A stretch of 64,000 nt of DNA, taken from the NCBI RefSeq assembly GCF_032884065.1, contig NW_027063596.1, positions 1,178,001 through 1,242,000 on the forward strand, given 5' to 3'. A program made the translations under genes and the position numbers. Of this stretch, positions 22,276-33,949 are shown piece by piece. This DNA is from Artemia franciscana (taxonomy: Eukaryota; Arthropoda; Branchiopoda; Anostraca; Artemiidae). Below the pieces are notes generated by a model. It worked only from the letters and a program-made list of their open reading frames with translations, ran no database searches and was not told the DNA's origin. Positions within the stretch are counted from its first letter, which is position 1. Each line of letters opens with the position of its first letter.

Positions 22276-24884
22276 CAATATCATAGATCATTGCTGAGCG
22301 CTATTTTAGTTTTGTTAAGAAATTGAAAACTGACAGCCAAATTCATTTTAGTTCAATAACTTTTTTGTCAACATTAAAAGCAGAGTGCTGACTGTAACGT
22401 CAGAAAAAAGGTAGTTGTAGCCATGGCAAGGGGGAGCCAGCATTGGGTCTTGTTTATAGTGTGCTTGAAATGAAGGCTAGTGCAACCTCGGATGTTTGCA
22501 TTGCTATGAAGCAAAATGCTTTTTGTAGCCAATTTAGTCGTTAAGAATATGGAACGCTGTCTAATACTGAGTGACCTTTATTTGTCATTGTTAAAAAGTC
22601 GTTTTAACGTTTTTATACCTTTGATACGACAATTGCTATTAAATTAATTCGTGGTCATAGTGACAATCTTATGCTAGCTATATTTTTTTCCATTATACCT
22701 TGTCATTTTCCAGGAAATGCCTTTTCTCAGAGTCATTATGTAGCATTTTTCTCATAAAGGTTGGGCAAGTGCCCAGCTTCCCGAACTTCTTCATGACTCC
22801 CATATTACCCAACTTGATAAAAAAAATTGCCGCAAAGTCACCAGAAACCCAGTAAGTGTACTTGAAACTAGATGCAATCTTTGTTCATATGACTAGTTCT
22901 CATATGTCCAAACGTCTTCAACATTTGGTTTAAATTTACCTAAAATTATTAACTAAAATTGTCGAGATGGATGAAGTCAAGTTTTAAAATAGGAGGAGAA
23001 TGCGTCAAGAAAGAAAGATGCAAAAACTTTGTCTCGCAGACTTGTATTTGTAGACATGGGCGTCAATACTTTATCGCTCTGGGGAGGAGGAAGGGGTCAT
23101 AATATGCTGACTTATCAAAATATGAGTTATTCTGAGGGTTTTTTTTTAAACTAGTATACAATATATTCTCTCGGAACCAAAAGAACTGTAGAAAACCATC
23201 ACTATAACTATTGCATTATTCATTGCATTTCCTTTTTTTTCCATGTTTTATACAGGGCCCAAAATTGAAAGAGGAAAACAAATAAATCAATATTCGGATG
23301 GGAATGTTATTTTGTATATTTGCTGAGTCAGCAAAAACTTTAAAATCTAGAATTCCTATCTTTTAAAGTGCTTCAGGCTATTTACTTTCTTAAGAGATTT
23401 TAGCCAAAAATTGGGAGTGTAGACTGGTACATCTGTCAGTTTTTGTCTCTTTCAAGACCAGTAAATCAGAGGAGCGGAAAATGGAAAAATTGATCAAAAC
23501 AATCATATGTACATTATTCCCAAAGAAAGTGCAAAAAAAACAAATGATAGACAAATTTATATTTTGGCTTAAAACCAAATAAAAGAGTCAATTTTGTCTT
23601 GCTTATAGTTCCTTATCATACAGATGATAGTTCCAAAAAGTGGGAAAAAGTTATGAATATACCATGGAGGACTATTTTTCTCTTTTATGTATAGTGGGGA
23701 AAAGAGAATCTGGGGGATGTCGCTTTTCCCTTTTCTTCGCCACAGTTCCTGGGAAAATTTCAAAGTTAAATCTACTGCTTTAAATAAGAAAGACTTTAAT
23801 CTCCATTTATGAGAAAAGGTACAAAGAATTAATTACTTTAAGAAAGTGAGTTTTGCTTAAGACCAGTGACGACTTACTTGTTTTGCGGGCATCAAAACAT
23901 ATTTTTGGTTACACTGTGTTTTAATAGGAAGAATATTGTAAAAACCTTGCATTTTTGCTCGACTCAAACCACTTTTCAGTGTTGGTCTTGTCGCAGGACT
24001 GGTCAGTTTCTTGGTAACAGGGTTAATAATCGGAAACATTTCATATCAAATGGTTATAATGCAACATGACACAATCTATATAAAAAGTCAAAAAGTGACA
24101 TATTTAAAAAATTTCGGACATTAAATGGCAAAATGGAACAGATTTTGTAAATTTATGACTGAAAACGAACCACTTCCCAACTGGATACATATTTTTATAA
24201 AAAAACATTATTGGCAGGGGCATAATTAAATTTGGTACTGGGGGGAGGGGGGGAGTAACTACCCCTTCCAGACTTAGGTGTGCTTCCCCCAGACTACAAT
24301 CCCCCCATCCAAAGTTTAGTTTCTTCTAAAATCCAGACAAAACTAAAATAAACCTGCCTAATTCAAAGAACAACAGATACAGATCAGTTCTTTACTGTAT
24401 ATTCATCTTTTTAGTTACCTTTATATAATACTATAAAGCCCCTACATAGTATTTTGGAATACTAAATAGCACTTTTATGGTGCCAAACCGCTTATTTTAT
24501 AATTTTTACAGTCATTTCCAATTGATTTTGGAAAATTGGATTCACCCCCCCCCCCTGGATTTTGACAAAATAATGTTCTGATTACTGTTAAAGGATTTTC
24601 CTCAGAGTAGAAGATTTATAAGCTGATTAGATTTTTGCGTATTTACACTAAGTCTTTTTGTATTAATGATATATAAATGTTTCTCTTTTCATTATATTTG
24701 ATATTAAGGGCCTGACGCACAAAGCTTTTTCCAGGAACCGATTTTATCAGCTCAGTTGACAGATGATAGCGATTCTAAAAATCTCCTTTGCGCAAGTAGT
24801 TCGAAAGTAGACATCAAGGTCAACATTAGTAAATTATAGGTATCAATAGTTACATGATTACCTTACCATAGAATTTAAATCAAC
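22276..24884. other. no supported gene
   Basis: AT-rich with G- and C-tracts at 24238-24312 and 24545-24555. The short open frames on both strands show no domains, and no structured repeat was recognised. Confidence 0.35.
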
Positions 24885-25540
24885 CTTTGCCACCAGAAGC
24901 ACCCAGGGCATCCGAGGCGAAGTGTTTTGAGGTCTTCCCCGTCTTCGACTTTCGTTTGGGTGCCAATGTAAAGAAGCTTTTGGGATCTGAGTGTCCTGGA
25001 TTCGGAGAACATGACCCACCCCTGACCCACTCTGGTCATTATTTTTCTGAATGCTGATCCAGTATTCTCTACTATGCTTCCAAGATATTTAATTCCAAGA
25101 CCTGTTCCATTTCCTTATTTCCACATTTTATATGAAGTGGGGAATCAGAAGTCGCCAGTTTTGGATTTTGCTCGAATTTATTTTCTATTCTTTTTTATTT
25201 ATTCTTTTTTACAGACCCTGTTTAGAAGTTCTTTTAGACGTTGCTTGCACGACTATAGCAGTGTAATATCATCTACAAGGTCAAAATCACCAACTGTCAC
25301 TTCGGTAAATAGTTTGATACCATCGGTCGCTGAGTTGTGGAGAATAAAGTCGATATTTATCACGAAATATAACGCGCGACAGTACACAGCCTTGTTTGAC
25401 GCCAGATAGAATTCGAAAGTATTGGGTTTGGTTTTCGGGTGTCTTGATGCAGCACACGCTGTCCTCGTAAAGAGCTTTGATAATTGCATATAATTTACTT
25501 GGGATCTCGTAATAAAATGGGATCTTCCACAAACTTGGCC
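24885..25540 (-). pseudogene. RTE-like reverse transcriptase fragment
   Basis: On the minus strand, 'IPSKLYAIIKALYEDSVCC' is followed by 'FRILSGVKQGCVLS' (the conserved GV.QGC.LSP motif, P lost), then 'DGIKL' and 'DLVDDITLL' (the catalytic F/YADD as LVDD). Beyond a gap (about 25080-25050), 'GIKYLGSIVENTG' matches the thumb YLGS...G motif, and 'RRRGRPQNT' (about 24935) matches the RR.GRP region near the C-terminus. Frames shift repeatedly. This is the palm-to-C-terminus of an APE-type RTE-like element; the N-terminal half is absent. Confidence 0.7.
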
Positions 25541-26526
25541 GATCTACAGAGCTACATGATGGATTTTAATTTATTATTTAGTTCTTTTACTATAATCATT
25601 GAATTTCTTAACTATGAAAATGTTTATCCTTTTGAATTTTTATTTCATTAAATAAATTTCGTTAAAATTTTAATTTTTTCATTGTTTAATTATGCTGTTA
25701 TTATTAAATGTTTAATTGTTTTATTATTATTTAGTTGTTTGATTTTCCTGCTGAAAAGAAGGAAACGATTATAGATTTTAAATTAGTGCCGTTTCTTTGC
25801 AAATTGCCATCGATTTCGTAAATTGGCCCTGACAAAAGCTACCTGTTTTATAGGCATTAACTGATCGCATTGAAACAGGTTTTTAAATATTCTTTTGGTC
25901 AATAACGCAACTAATGAAAAAAATCTAGTTTTTGAGATTTCTTGATGGACACATTCTAGCCAGAACGGATACATTTATCGATCCTAATTGGACACATTCA
26001 TGGATACCGTAGGTGGCATTCTTGCTTTACTGTGGTGGTTAACGTTAACCAAACGTTTTAAATTCCGAAAAAAATTGTATAGGTAAATCTACTTGCCTTC
26101 TAACACCGCCTAGTCTTGGAAATTTCATTTGTATTAAATTATTTCTATCATAATTATATTCTATTGAGGAAACTAAACTAGACATGAGGTAGGCTAGGAT
26201 AAGTAGCCTAGTTGGAAACAAGACTATAGTTGGAGTTTGTAGACTAAAACCTCGGAGGACTTATTTCTTCAATATTTCGATCCAACCTTAAGAATAAGTT
26301 AGGCAGCTCTTGTTTAGATGCTTCATGCTATCTAATAGGCTATAGGAGTTAGGTTAGGTGAATGAAACTGTCAGGAATGAACCCATGGTGTAATGGACCC
26401 TGAAAACATGGTAATAATTATTTAAGAAAAATATTTTTGGTTATAATGTACAGCTGGGGCTCTTGAAAAGGGAAAATGTTAAGAAAATAATTCTAATTTT
26501 CATAATATTTAGAACATTTATGGTTA
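25541..26526. other. no supported gene
   Basis: AT-rich, including a 'ttattattaaatgtttaatt' simple tract near 25695. Nothing coding seen. Confidence 0.3.
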
Positions 26527-27170
26527 GTGCATTTTGAGGTAAAATTCTAGTTTAGTGACTTTTGGCTATATCAGAAAGGGATTAGGTTAGGAAAATGAAA
26601 CTTTCATGGACAGGTCCACAGGCTAAAGTATATACTGGAAAGGTATTTTAAAGTTCCCACCTCTACTCCTTCTCCCTCTAGAGTGCCCTGAAATTTGCCT
26701 ACATGACAGATCTATATCTATTGAAATTTTGACAAAACCACATTTTACCTTTATTTTCAGTTACCAGTTGCTTTTTCTCTGCCTTTAGTTCTTAAAATGC
26801 AATTCCTGTTATTTGAGTAGAATTCTGAGCCATATCAACTTTTTTTTTTCAAAATTTAGGAAATGTATTTGCATATATTTAAAACCTTATAAATTGGGAT
26901 TGAGCAAAGCTGTGAAGCTGAAAATAATTTTATTTTACTTCATTCAAGCAGAAGATCTGTTTTGCAAGGTTTCACTTTTATAACACACGTATTTTTAAAG
27001 GTCAGGACCCTCTAGAGAGAGAGGGAGTAGAGGTAGGTACTTCAAAATACCTTCCTGTGACTTACTTTAGCCTTTAGACCCGTCCCTGAAAGTTTCACTT
27101 TCCTAACCTAACCCCTTTCCAAGATAGAAAGAAGTCACTTAACTAGAATTTTATCCATTTTGAAACTGCT
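26527..27170. repeat. inverted repeat, ~165-bp arms
   Basis: Left arm (about 26527-26695) with 'ggattaggttaggaaaatga' and 'cctctactccttctccctct' is mirrored by the right arm (about 27005-27170) with 'agagagggagtagaggtagg' and 'tttcctaacctaacccc'. A third, partial relative lies at 26345-26410. Spacer about 310 bp. No coding potential. Confidence 0.7.
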
Positions 27171-27573
27171 TCCAGGACATTACCCCCCCCTCTAATTTTC
27201 AAATATAAATTCCAAATTGTATATATCCCATGTAATTTCTGCTTTTTCACAACTTAATTGAATCAAAACTGATAAGCATAAATCAACATTGAATCAATGC
27301 TACATGATGCCATGAATCACACTTGTTTCTACTTAATTCAATCAATGGTGATGAAATGAAAAAACAAAACAAAAAGGGAATATATACATTGGGCTATATA
27401 TTTGCCATTAGGGGGTGGGGTGAGAGGTTAGGTCAAATCCTAGTCAAAGCATCTTCAAAATATGCTTTTTATATTTTATTGCATATTTAAAGTAGCCTAG
27501 GCCAAAGAATTGTTTTCTTAAAATGTTTCCTTCTTAAGAGCTGCAATTATACATAGATGTTATCTTTTCCCCT

Positions 27574-27666
27574 TGTAAAAAGTTGGTTGATTTGTAAGCA
27601 GACGTTTATTCAATACTTGTAGAACCCAGGTCAACTAGAATAGAAAAGGTAAGTCAGAATGTTACA
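27574..27666 (-). repeat. 3' LTR of the mag-like element
   Basis: 93 bp, TGTAAC...TTTTACA on the minus strand, containing AATAAA. Differs from its partner at a few positions. Confidence 0.9.
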
Positions 27667-27681
27667 TCCTTCCTCTTTTCC
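27667..27681 (-). promoter_or_regulatory. polypurine tract
   Basis: GGAAAAGAGGAAGGA on the minus strand immediately before the 3' LTR; the expected plus-strand DNA primer of an LTR element. Confidence 0.85.
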
Positions 27682-27796
27682 AAACTAGTGAGCTGGTATA
27701 AAAACCATACTATACATTACCAACAAATAACACTATTCCATAACCAATCCACCCTACTTTAATCGGGCATGCATCACCATACCAATTATTTTGATT

Positions 27797-28055
27797 AGTG
27801 GTCTTCACTCTTAGAATACAAGAAGGAGCTTGGCTCACTTCTCTAACATTTTTCGTTCTCTCATACATACTTCATAATACGATAAGTTACTTGGATCACT
27901 TCTCTAATTCATCTCTACGATTAGCAGTCTTAACTCTTAGAATACGAGAAGGCGCTTGGCTCACTTCTCTAACACTTTTCGTACTCTCATACATACTTCA
28001 TATACGATAAGGCACTTGGATCACTTCTCTAGTTCACCTCTACTACACTCACTAC
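27797..28055 (-). repeat. tandem duplication in the element's 3' region
   Basis: Two copies of a ~128-bp unit containing 'cttggctcacttctctaac' (27830 and 27958) and 'acttggatcacttctctaa'. Copies differ by scattered substitutions. Confidence 0.85.
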
Positions 28056-28461
28056 GGTTTCTTTACATTTACAGGTTAAGTTTCTTTACAGGCTTTACGC
28101 ATTGACCTGAACAGGTTAAATACAGAGCACACTGTAGATCCGCGTGGGTTGTGCGACTTGTGCTTGGTACAGGTATTGGTGTATGGAATGCTGGACTAAG
28201 ATCATGGGAAGTCGGCCGTGAGTTTAGATCAGGCGTTTTAGGTGGAGGGGTGAGAGCAGCAAACGCAGTTATGGGTGACGAGGTAAGAGCTTTGGCATGT
28301 GGGTTTCCCATAGATTCACAATGTAGGGTTTCCAGGGCTTCAGCAGCATCAGGTAAGCAAACTTTCGCATGCAAACCGATTATGGTTCGCGTAGCGCAGG
28401 TGCCGATCTCCTGATTCTCAGCCCTCGGCGCTTCAGCAGCATCAGGTGACCTGTCTGAATG

Positions 28462-29556
28462 TCAGAGCACCTTTATGTGACGCCTGTTTTGCCGATAGGT
28501 TCCTCCTTTGTTCGTCTCAATTATGTATGATCTGGGATGCTTGTCTACTCTCACGACTGTGCCAGACTGCCATGTCTTAACCTGGATTTGGGCTTGAATT
28601 GGTTGGCCGACTTGCAGGGGTTTTAGTTCTTTTGACTGCCTGTCGTGGTATTTCCTTTGGCGTGATTGTTGCTTTTTTTGGTTCTGCACGAACTCGCCAT
28701 GATGAACGATTTTTGGGGAGAGTAGTTCTCCAGTGCAAGGAACTATCGATCTCAAGTTTCTGCTCATCAGCATCTAGGCTGGGGATGCCAGTCCATCAAC
28801 CGGTGTGTTCCTGTATTCAAGCATGGCCAACTCGAAATCATCTCCTGTGAGATCAGTCTTAGTAAGGATATTTTTGGCTGTTTGTACTGTCCTTTCCGCA
28901 AGTCCGTTTGACTGCAGAAAGTTTGACGATGAAGTCTTGCGAGCTATTTCCCAGTCTTTTATGAACTTCTGAAATAGAGCTGATTTGAATTACAGACCAT
29001 TATCGGAGACGAGGATGCTAGGGATTCCATACCGCACAAATTGTTTCTTCAAACATGATACGATTTGATGGGCGTATGCATTGCTACCGACTCTATCAAC
29101 CTCGAAAAACCGGCTGTAATAGTCGACGGTGATGAGGTAATATTCTCCACTCTTGTCGAACAGATCACAACCGATCTTCTCCCAAGGTAGGCGAGGGATA
29201 TCATGAGGTAATAACGGCTCCTTTTCATTCGAGTTTTGATATTTAGTACACGCATAGCAGTGTCTGATATGTTCTTCAACATCCTTTGTCATACCTGGCC
29301 AGAACACAATAGAGCGAGCTCGTTGCTTAGTCTTTTCAATTCCCAGGTGTGATGAATGGATGCGGTCTAGGATGTTCTTGCGGGAATTTTTTGGAATGAC
29401 CAGAAGATTGCCTTTCAATATGATCTGGTCTATGACTGTTAACTCGTGTCTGACGTTCCAAAACGGGAGTATGTTTGTGGGGACAGACCTTTTAGATTCG
29501 GGCCAGCCACTTTGGATAGTCTTAGTGAGCTCTACCAACAACCAACTGATGATCAT
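28462..29556 (-). pseudogene. integrase of the mag-like element
   Basis: One frame covers the whole enzyme. The zinc-binding H-H-C-C region is 'RIHSSHLGI' to 'HCYACTK' (around 29330-29250). The core has the first Asp in 'KIGCDLFDK', the second in 'ILVSDNG', and the Glu in 'SNGLAERTVQ'. The C-terminus has a 'YHDRQSKELKPLQVGQPI' stretch and ends 'RRHIKVL'. Two in-frame stops, TAA at 28992-28990 and TAG at 28776-28774, both stand where relatives have Gln. The enzyme would join element DNA to the chromosome. The N-terminal ATG lies at the deletion junction, so it is not the native start. Confidence 0.85.
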
Positions 29557-29560
29557 GGTG

Positions 29561-30067
29561 TCAGAAGTGGTATGTAACTGCTTGTGACAGGGTCAGATTT
29601 GAACCGGCCTCTAGGAGCTTCTCTCTGACTCTTGCTGAGGAGATACCACATACAAGTCTGTCTCTTATCATTTGCTCTTTCAAGTCTGTTGTGGGGTATT
29701 CACATTCCCAAGCCAATAACTTTAATTCTGTGATGTACTGATCAATTGTTTCACCATCACGTTGGTCTGTTTTGTGAAAGAGGTATCTTGAGAACACCGT
29801 GTTTGACTGGGGGCTGAAATATTCACTGAATTTGGACATGTATGCTCCAATTTTGTCTGTTTCTTCAGCAGATATTGTAAGTGTACTGAAAATGTCTCTC
29901 CCTTTTTCTCCTAGCCAGATCAGCAAGAACGCACAATGGATTTTTTCAGTCTTTCCACTAAGGGGTCCTTGGAACATGAGGGTTGCATATGTTTGGAATC
30001 TCGACCATGCCTCTTTGAGGTTGTCGCTTGACTAGTCCATTGTGGGGTATGGTACGTTGGCTTCCAT
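29561..30067 (-). pseudogene. gag of the mag-like element
   Basis: Begins at ATG 30067, 26 bp inside the 5' LTR, with 'MEANVPYPTMD' followed by an in-frame TAG (30034-30032) where W is usual. The rest matches the retrotransposon gag (capsid) region: 'LLIWLGEKGRDIF', 'YFSPQSNTVFSRYLFHKTDQ', 'QYITELKLLAWECEY' and 'RDRLVCGISSARVREKLL'. The CCHC nucleocapsid part is absent because the frame ends at the deletion junction. Gag would form the particle shell. Confidence 0.85.
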
Positions 30068-30074
30068 GACTTTT

Positions 30075-30092
30075 AGAGTGGCTCTGACACCA
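30075..30092 (-). promoter_or_regulatory. primer binding site
   Basis: TGGTGTCAGAGCC directly after the 5' LTR on the minus strand. Begins TGG as required to pair with a tRNA CCA end. The tRNA was not identified. Confidence 0.75.
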
Positions 30093-30185
30093 TGTAAAAA
30101 GTCGGTTGATTCGTAAGCAGACGTTTATTCAATACTTGTAGAACCCAGGTCAACTAGAATAGAAAAGCTAAGTCAGAATGTTACA
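30093..30185 (-). repeat. 5' LTR of the mag-like element
   Basis: 93 bp, same termini and AATAAA as the 3' copy. Confidence 0.9.
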
Positions 30186-30189
30186 CCCT

Positions 30190-33100
30190 TGGCCCAGAAA
30201 CTTATAGCTACAAATATCTGACAGATCAAAGACAAATTTGGTTTTGTTCTTCTCCCAACAAGAAGGTGTGGCCTCCTTAGCCCATATGATAGTCCTAGAA
30301 AGTTACAAGCAAATTGAAGTGAAAGCTTTGGCTCCATTGCTTTTATAGGGACCATGCCCTCAACATAAAATTTGCCTTTTATATTTTTTTCATTTGGCAA
30401 AGGACACATTTTCTTTTCCAATCTGTTCAAAGGAAAGAGTTTGTATGGCCTTTTTTGTTAATGTTAAAGCAAACCTCATCCAAATAAAAAAGAAACCTTT
30501 GCCTTTTCTTTACCCAGCCAGTACCCCCAATCTAAACATTTTTGTAGCCTCTTTTATGGTCCTATTGAGGGGAAGCCCTAGTTTTTTCTTTTATTTCTTT
30601 GTCTTCAATAAGGTCCTCTGGGCCTAAAACCTGAAGATATTTAAGTCTTGAACAATTCAAAAAATTAATGGCATTTACACCTCATTGCTACAGGTAATGC
30701 TATATAGCATTTGAAGGCTATAGCATTGAAGTAGCACCCCCTTACTTCAGGTAATACCATAGCATTTCCTCTGATATTGTACATTTTCAATGCTTTTTGA
30801 AGACTTTGTGTTTTATGGCATTAGTTTTAGTTTTAAATTAAGAGATTTTGGTTTATCAGTCTTTAAGGAAATTTCAAATATTGAAAGTCATAGGAAGATT
30901 AACCATCAGTTTGAAGATGAAGTGTCAACTGAAAATGAAGATGAAGTCTAAACTGATATTAAATTATAATTGAGTAAAATATTGTTAGAATCACTATAAT
31001 TTTTTAAAGAATAATGGCCAAATTTCTAAATTATAGGTTGCCTAATGCTATTTTCAAAATATAAATAATACTTATTCTTTCTTGTTTAAAATATAACTTT
31101 GAGAGCCTTCCAGATTTTGTAGGGATATTTATAAGACTTTATTAGGTGCACAAGCAAGGCTATATGTGCTAAGGGACAGGAGGGCAACTTTCCCTCCCTG
31201 ACCTTGGTTTACCAAGGCCTAGGAATCTAACTGTTTGATGAGAAGTTTGAAGTTTTATCTGAAAAGGTCACAAACTCTGATTTTCCAAAAATTAGAGCAT
31301 TTTCATGTACAAATTTGACACAAAAAAAGTTACCTGTTTTCAATGCTAGTTGGAACCCAATTTGATGTGTGTCAAAATACTTGGGGAATATGTGTATACT
31401 TTTGAACAGTTAATGTTTAATAGTATAAGACACTATTCAAAAAGTAGAAGTAATGAAACTAACAGAATTGTTTCAAGTATATATCATTTAGTATAACAAA
31501 ATTTGTTAATCATAAGGAGGGTAATATTTTGACCTAGATCACATTAATCTTCTTTTTTCTAAGTGTTGCATATATGCCACAGGAATAGTATATCCAAATG
31601 CTATCTGGAATGGCCCACTTCTTGTCAGTTTTAACAGTCCAGTAAAGATTTGTTCATTGTTGACAGCATAGGCCTAAACATCATCAATATTTGGCCATTT
31701 CAAAGTGTGATCTATGATTCTAATCCACTTGAAAAATTTTAATTTGGACTGTTCTTTGCCAGGAAAGTTCAGAATCCTACCAAAAAAATATAGTACCTCA
31801 CTTTTCTTCTAACCAAAAAAAAATCACATAGCATTTGTTAAGCTGCAGTTCAACTTCCAGCCCAACAGGTGGCAGAATTTCAGAGTTGGACCCAGAAAAA
31901 GATTATGACTTGCCATCTTTGACTATTGCCTTATTATGTACTTTGTTTCCTCTTTTGGATTTTGCATGGCAATAGTCAAGATTGGAAAGATATTGATAGA
32001 AATTCCTCCTTACCATTCCAGAAGTAGCTGCTTCCAGTGCAACTTGTCTTTGCTTTGTCTCATGCTAAGCTGAAAGAAACTAATGAAGAAACCAGTTTGT
32101 TTCTGAGTTTTAATCAGTATAAATTTGAGCTAGGGGCATGTAAAACACATGTACAAAATACCTTCCCCCTATGGAAAATATAAAAAACGAAACTCAAATA
32201 AAATTCTGGAATTTGGAAAGCCTTATTTTCTATGTAGGTATTTTCTGGGGGGGGGGGGTAGTAAATGCCTAGAACCATATTTCCTAGTTAAGATTATTAT
32301 AAATTGTGACACCAAGGATTTTAACATGTTTCACTTGCATTTCAGAAGGGATAGGGTCTAGGAAAACAGGAGTTGATGTCAAGAAATTTAAGAAGTTTAT
32401 TGTCATTATATTTGATTTAGTGAATTTTATTTTTATGTGTAGATTCTCAGTTTCCTCCAAAACATAGGTTAGGATTTTGAGGGAGTCACTTTGGATATTT
32501 ATATGACATGGTTCTTAGGGTTTTTGCCCCCCCCCTCCAAACCTGAGAAAATAAGTCTTTCCAAATTTGAGAATTTTATTTATTTTAGTTTTATTGATAA
32601 GTGCTAAGGAAAGGGAAAAATGACTTCCCTCTGAATTTCTGCGATTTTGGCATTAGCAGTTTCAGTGTTATTTTTTCAGTGTACCCTGGAATTTGGACAT
32701 GCAATTATTTCTCATCTGTTTGACATGTTCAGTGAAGTTTTGACAGAGTCACCTATATTTCGACATGCAATTATTTCTCATCTGTTTCACGTGTTCAGTG
32801 AAGTTTTGACAGAGTCACCTATATTTTGACATGACCTGTTGCTGTCTGTCAAAAATTTTGACAAAGCTACTACAAGATATTTGCAAAAGAAATAAATCCA
32901 TTACTAGAAGCCATTATCTACATTTGAATTCAGCTGAAGGAACATTTTAGTGTGCCTGGTATTCCACTGCATTAAACAAGAATTTTTGACCCTTAGAATC
33001 TACTTTTGTCAATGTAATATATGTTGCCTTTTTCATTTAATTTTATCAAGAAAAAGCTAATGTGGCTAAAATTCAGAATAGATGTATTGATGCTAATCCC

Positions 33101-33900
33101 AACATTTTCTTGCAATAAATAACCACGTAACAACAGTTTGAATATTACATACCTGAAAAATTGTTGAGAGCTCCTTTCTCGTCAAAAACAGGAAACTGAC
33201 TGAATTGAGTGCTCTTTTCTTATTTGGGTGTACTGGATATAGTATCAACGTTTTCTATCATTGAAATACAAAAACGGCTTCAAGAGATGGCACTCCAAGT
33301 CGTGGCTAAAAGGTTATTCCACTTTGAAGGAAAATTTTGACAGTGGCTCAAAAATTACACAGTTGAATCATTGGTACCTTAACCCTATATGGCTTATTTT
33401 TCAGTTTCCACTGGATTTTGGAAGATTAGCTCTAGCATTGCCCCTTCCCCAACATTTTGATTAAATTATGCCAATGAATAAGAGATGTCTATATACAGCC
33501 TTTTCTTCATTGTTCAACTAGCTTTCACTCAGTGTAGACAAACAAAAAATAACCTTTTTCTGGGTATTACCTTGTTCTTGAAGCATGAACATAAGCTAAA
33601 TCAATTGGATTATTTTTTTCAAGTTACAAGGATAGACAATTATGAAACTTTAAAGATTGAATTACATTAACTACATTACTTGCACAAATACCAATCTACT
33701 GGTGTGTGGCTTTGGGCCAAGTAAACAAGAAATTTGCTGTGAAATTGTGCAAAAAAGACTGGATTTGTTTGTTTTGTTAATTAATAGATGCTAAGCTGCT
33801 TGGGATGCAACAAAACAGTGAAGAAATATGTTGCAGGCCTCCATGGTCCACTAAGCCACCCTGCAAGAGCCATGATTACCTTGAATCAGATTTACAGCAA
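30190..33900. other. no supported gene; small tandem duplication inside
   Basis: AT-rich intergenic or intronic DNA, with a G-run at 32249-32260 and C-run near 32527. Open frames such as 33261-33464 show no domain. The only structure recognised is the 66-bp duplication listed separately. Confidence 0.35.
32696..32830 (+). repeat. 66-bp tandem duplication
   Basis: 'catgcaattatttctcatct' occurs at 32698 and 32764, and the following 'gtgaagttttgacagagtca' likewise. Two copies, very similar. Confidence 0.9.
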
Positions 33901-33949
33901 GATAAGGTGGACGGCATCCTCCTGTGGAACATCTTGCTGTTGAATTGAT

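Larger units (their letters stand above)
27574..30185 (-). mobile_element. mag-like Ty3/Gypsy LTR retrotransposon, internally deleted
   Basis: A short element read on the minus strand: LTR (30185-30093), primer site, gag (30067-29561), integrase (29556-28462), a 3' region with a ~128-bp tandem duplication, polypurine tract and LTR (27666-27574). It is bounded by the 4-bp duplication CCCT (27570-27573 and 30186-30189). Protease, RT and RNase H are missing, so gag abuts integrase. Very short LTRs and the gag and integrase character resemble the mag clade (Bombyx mag has LTRs under 100 bp); the clade call is inferred. It cannot move by itself. Confidence 0.85.

Noticed and set aside
28151-28414. 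Plus-strand open frame and overlapping minus-strand frame (28374-28069) inside the mag-like element
   Set aside because: Lies in the 3' region downstream of integrase; no similarity to a known domain was recognised, so not called as a gene.
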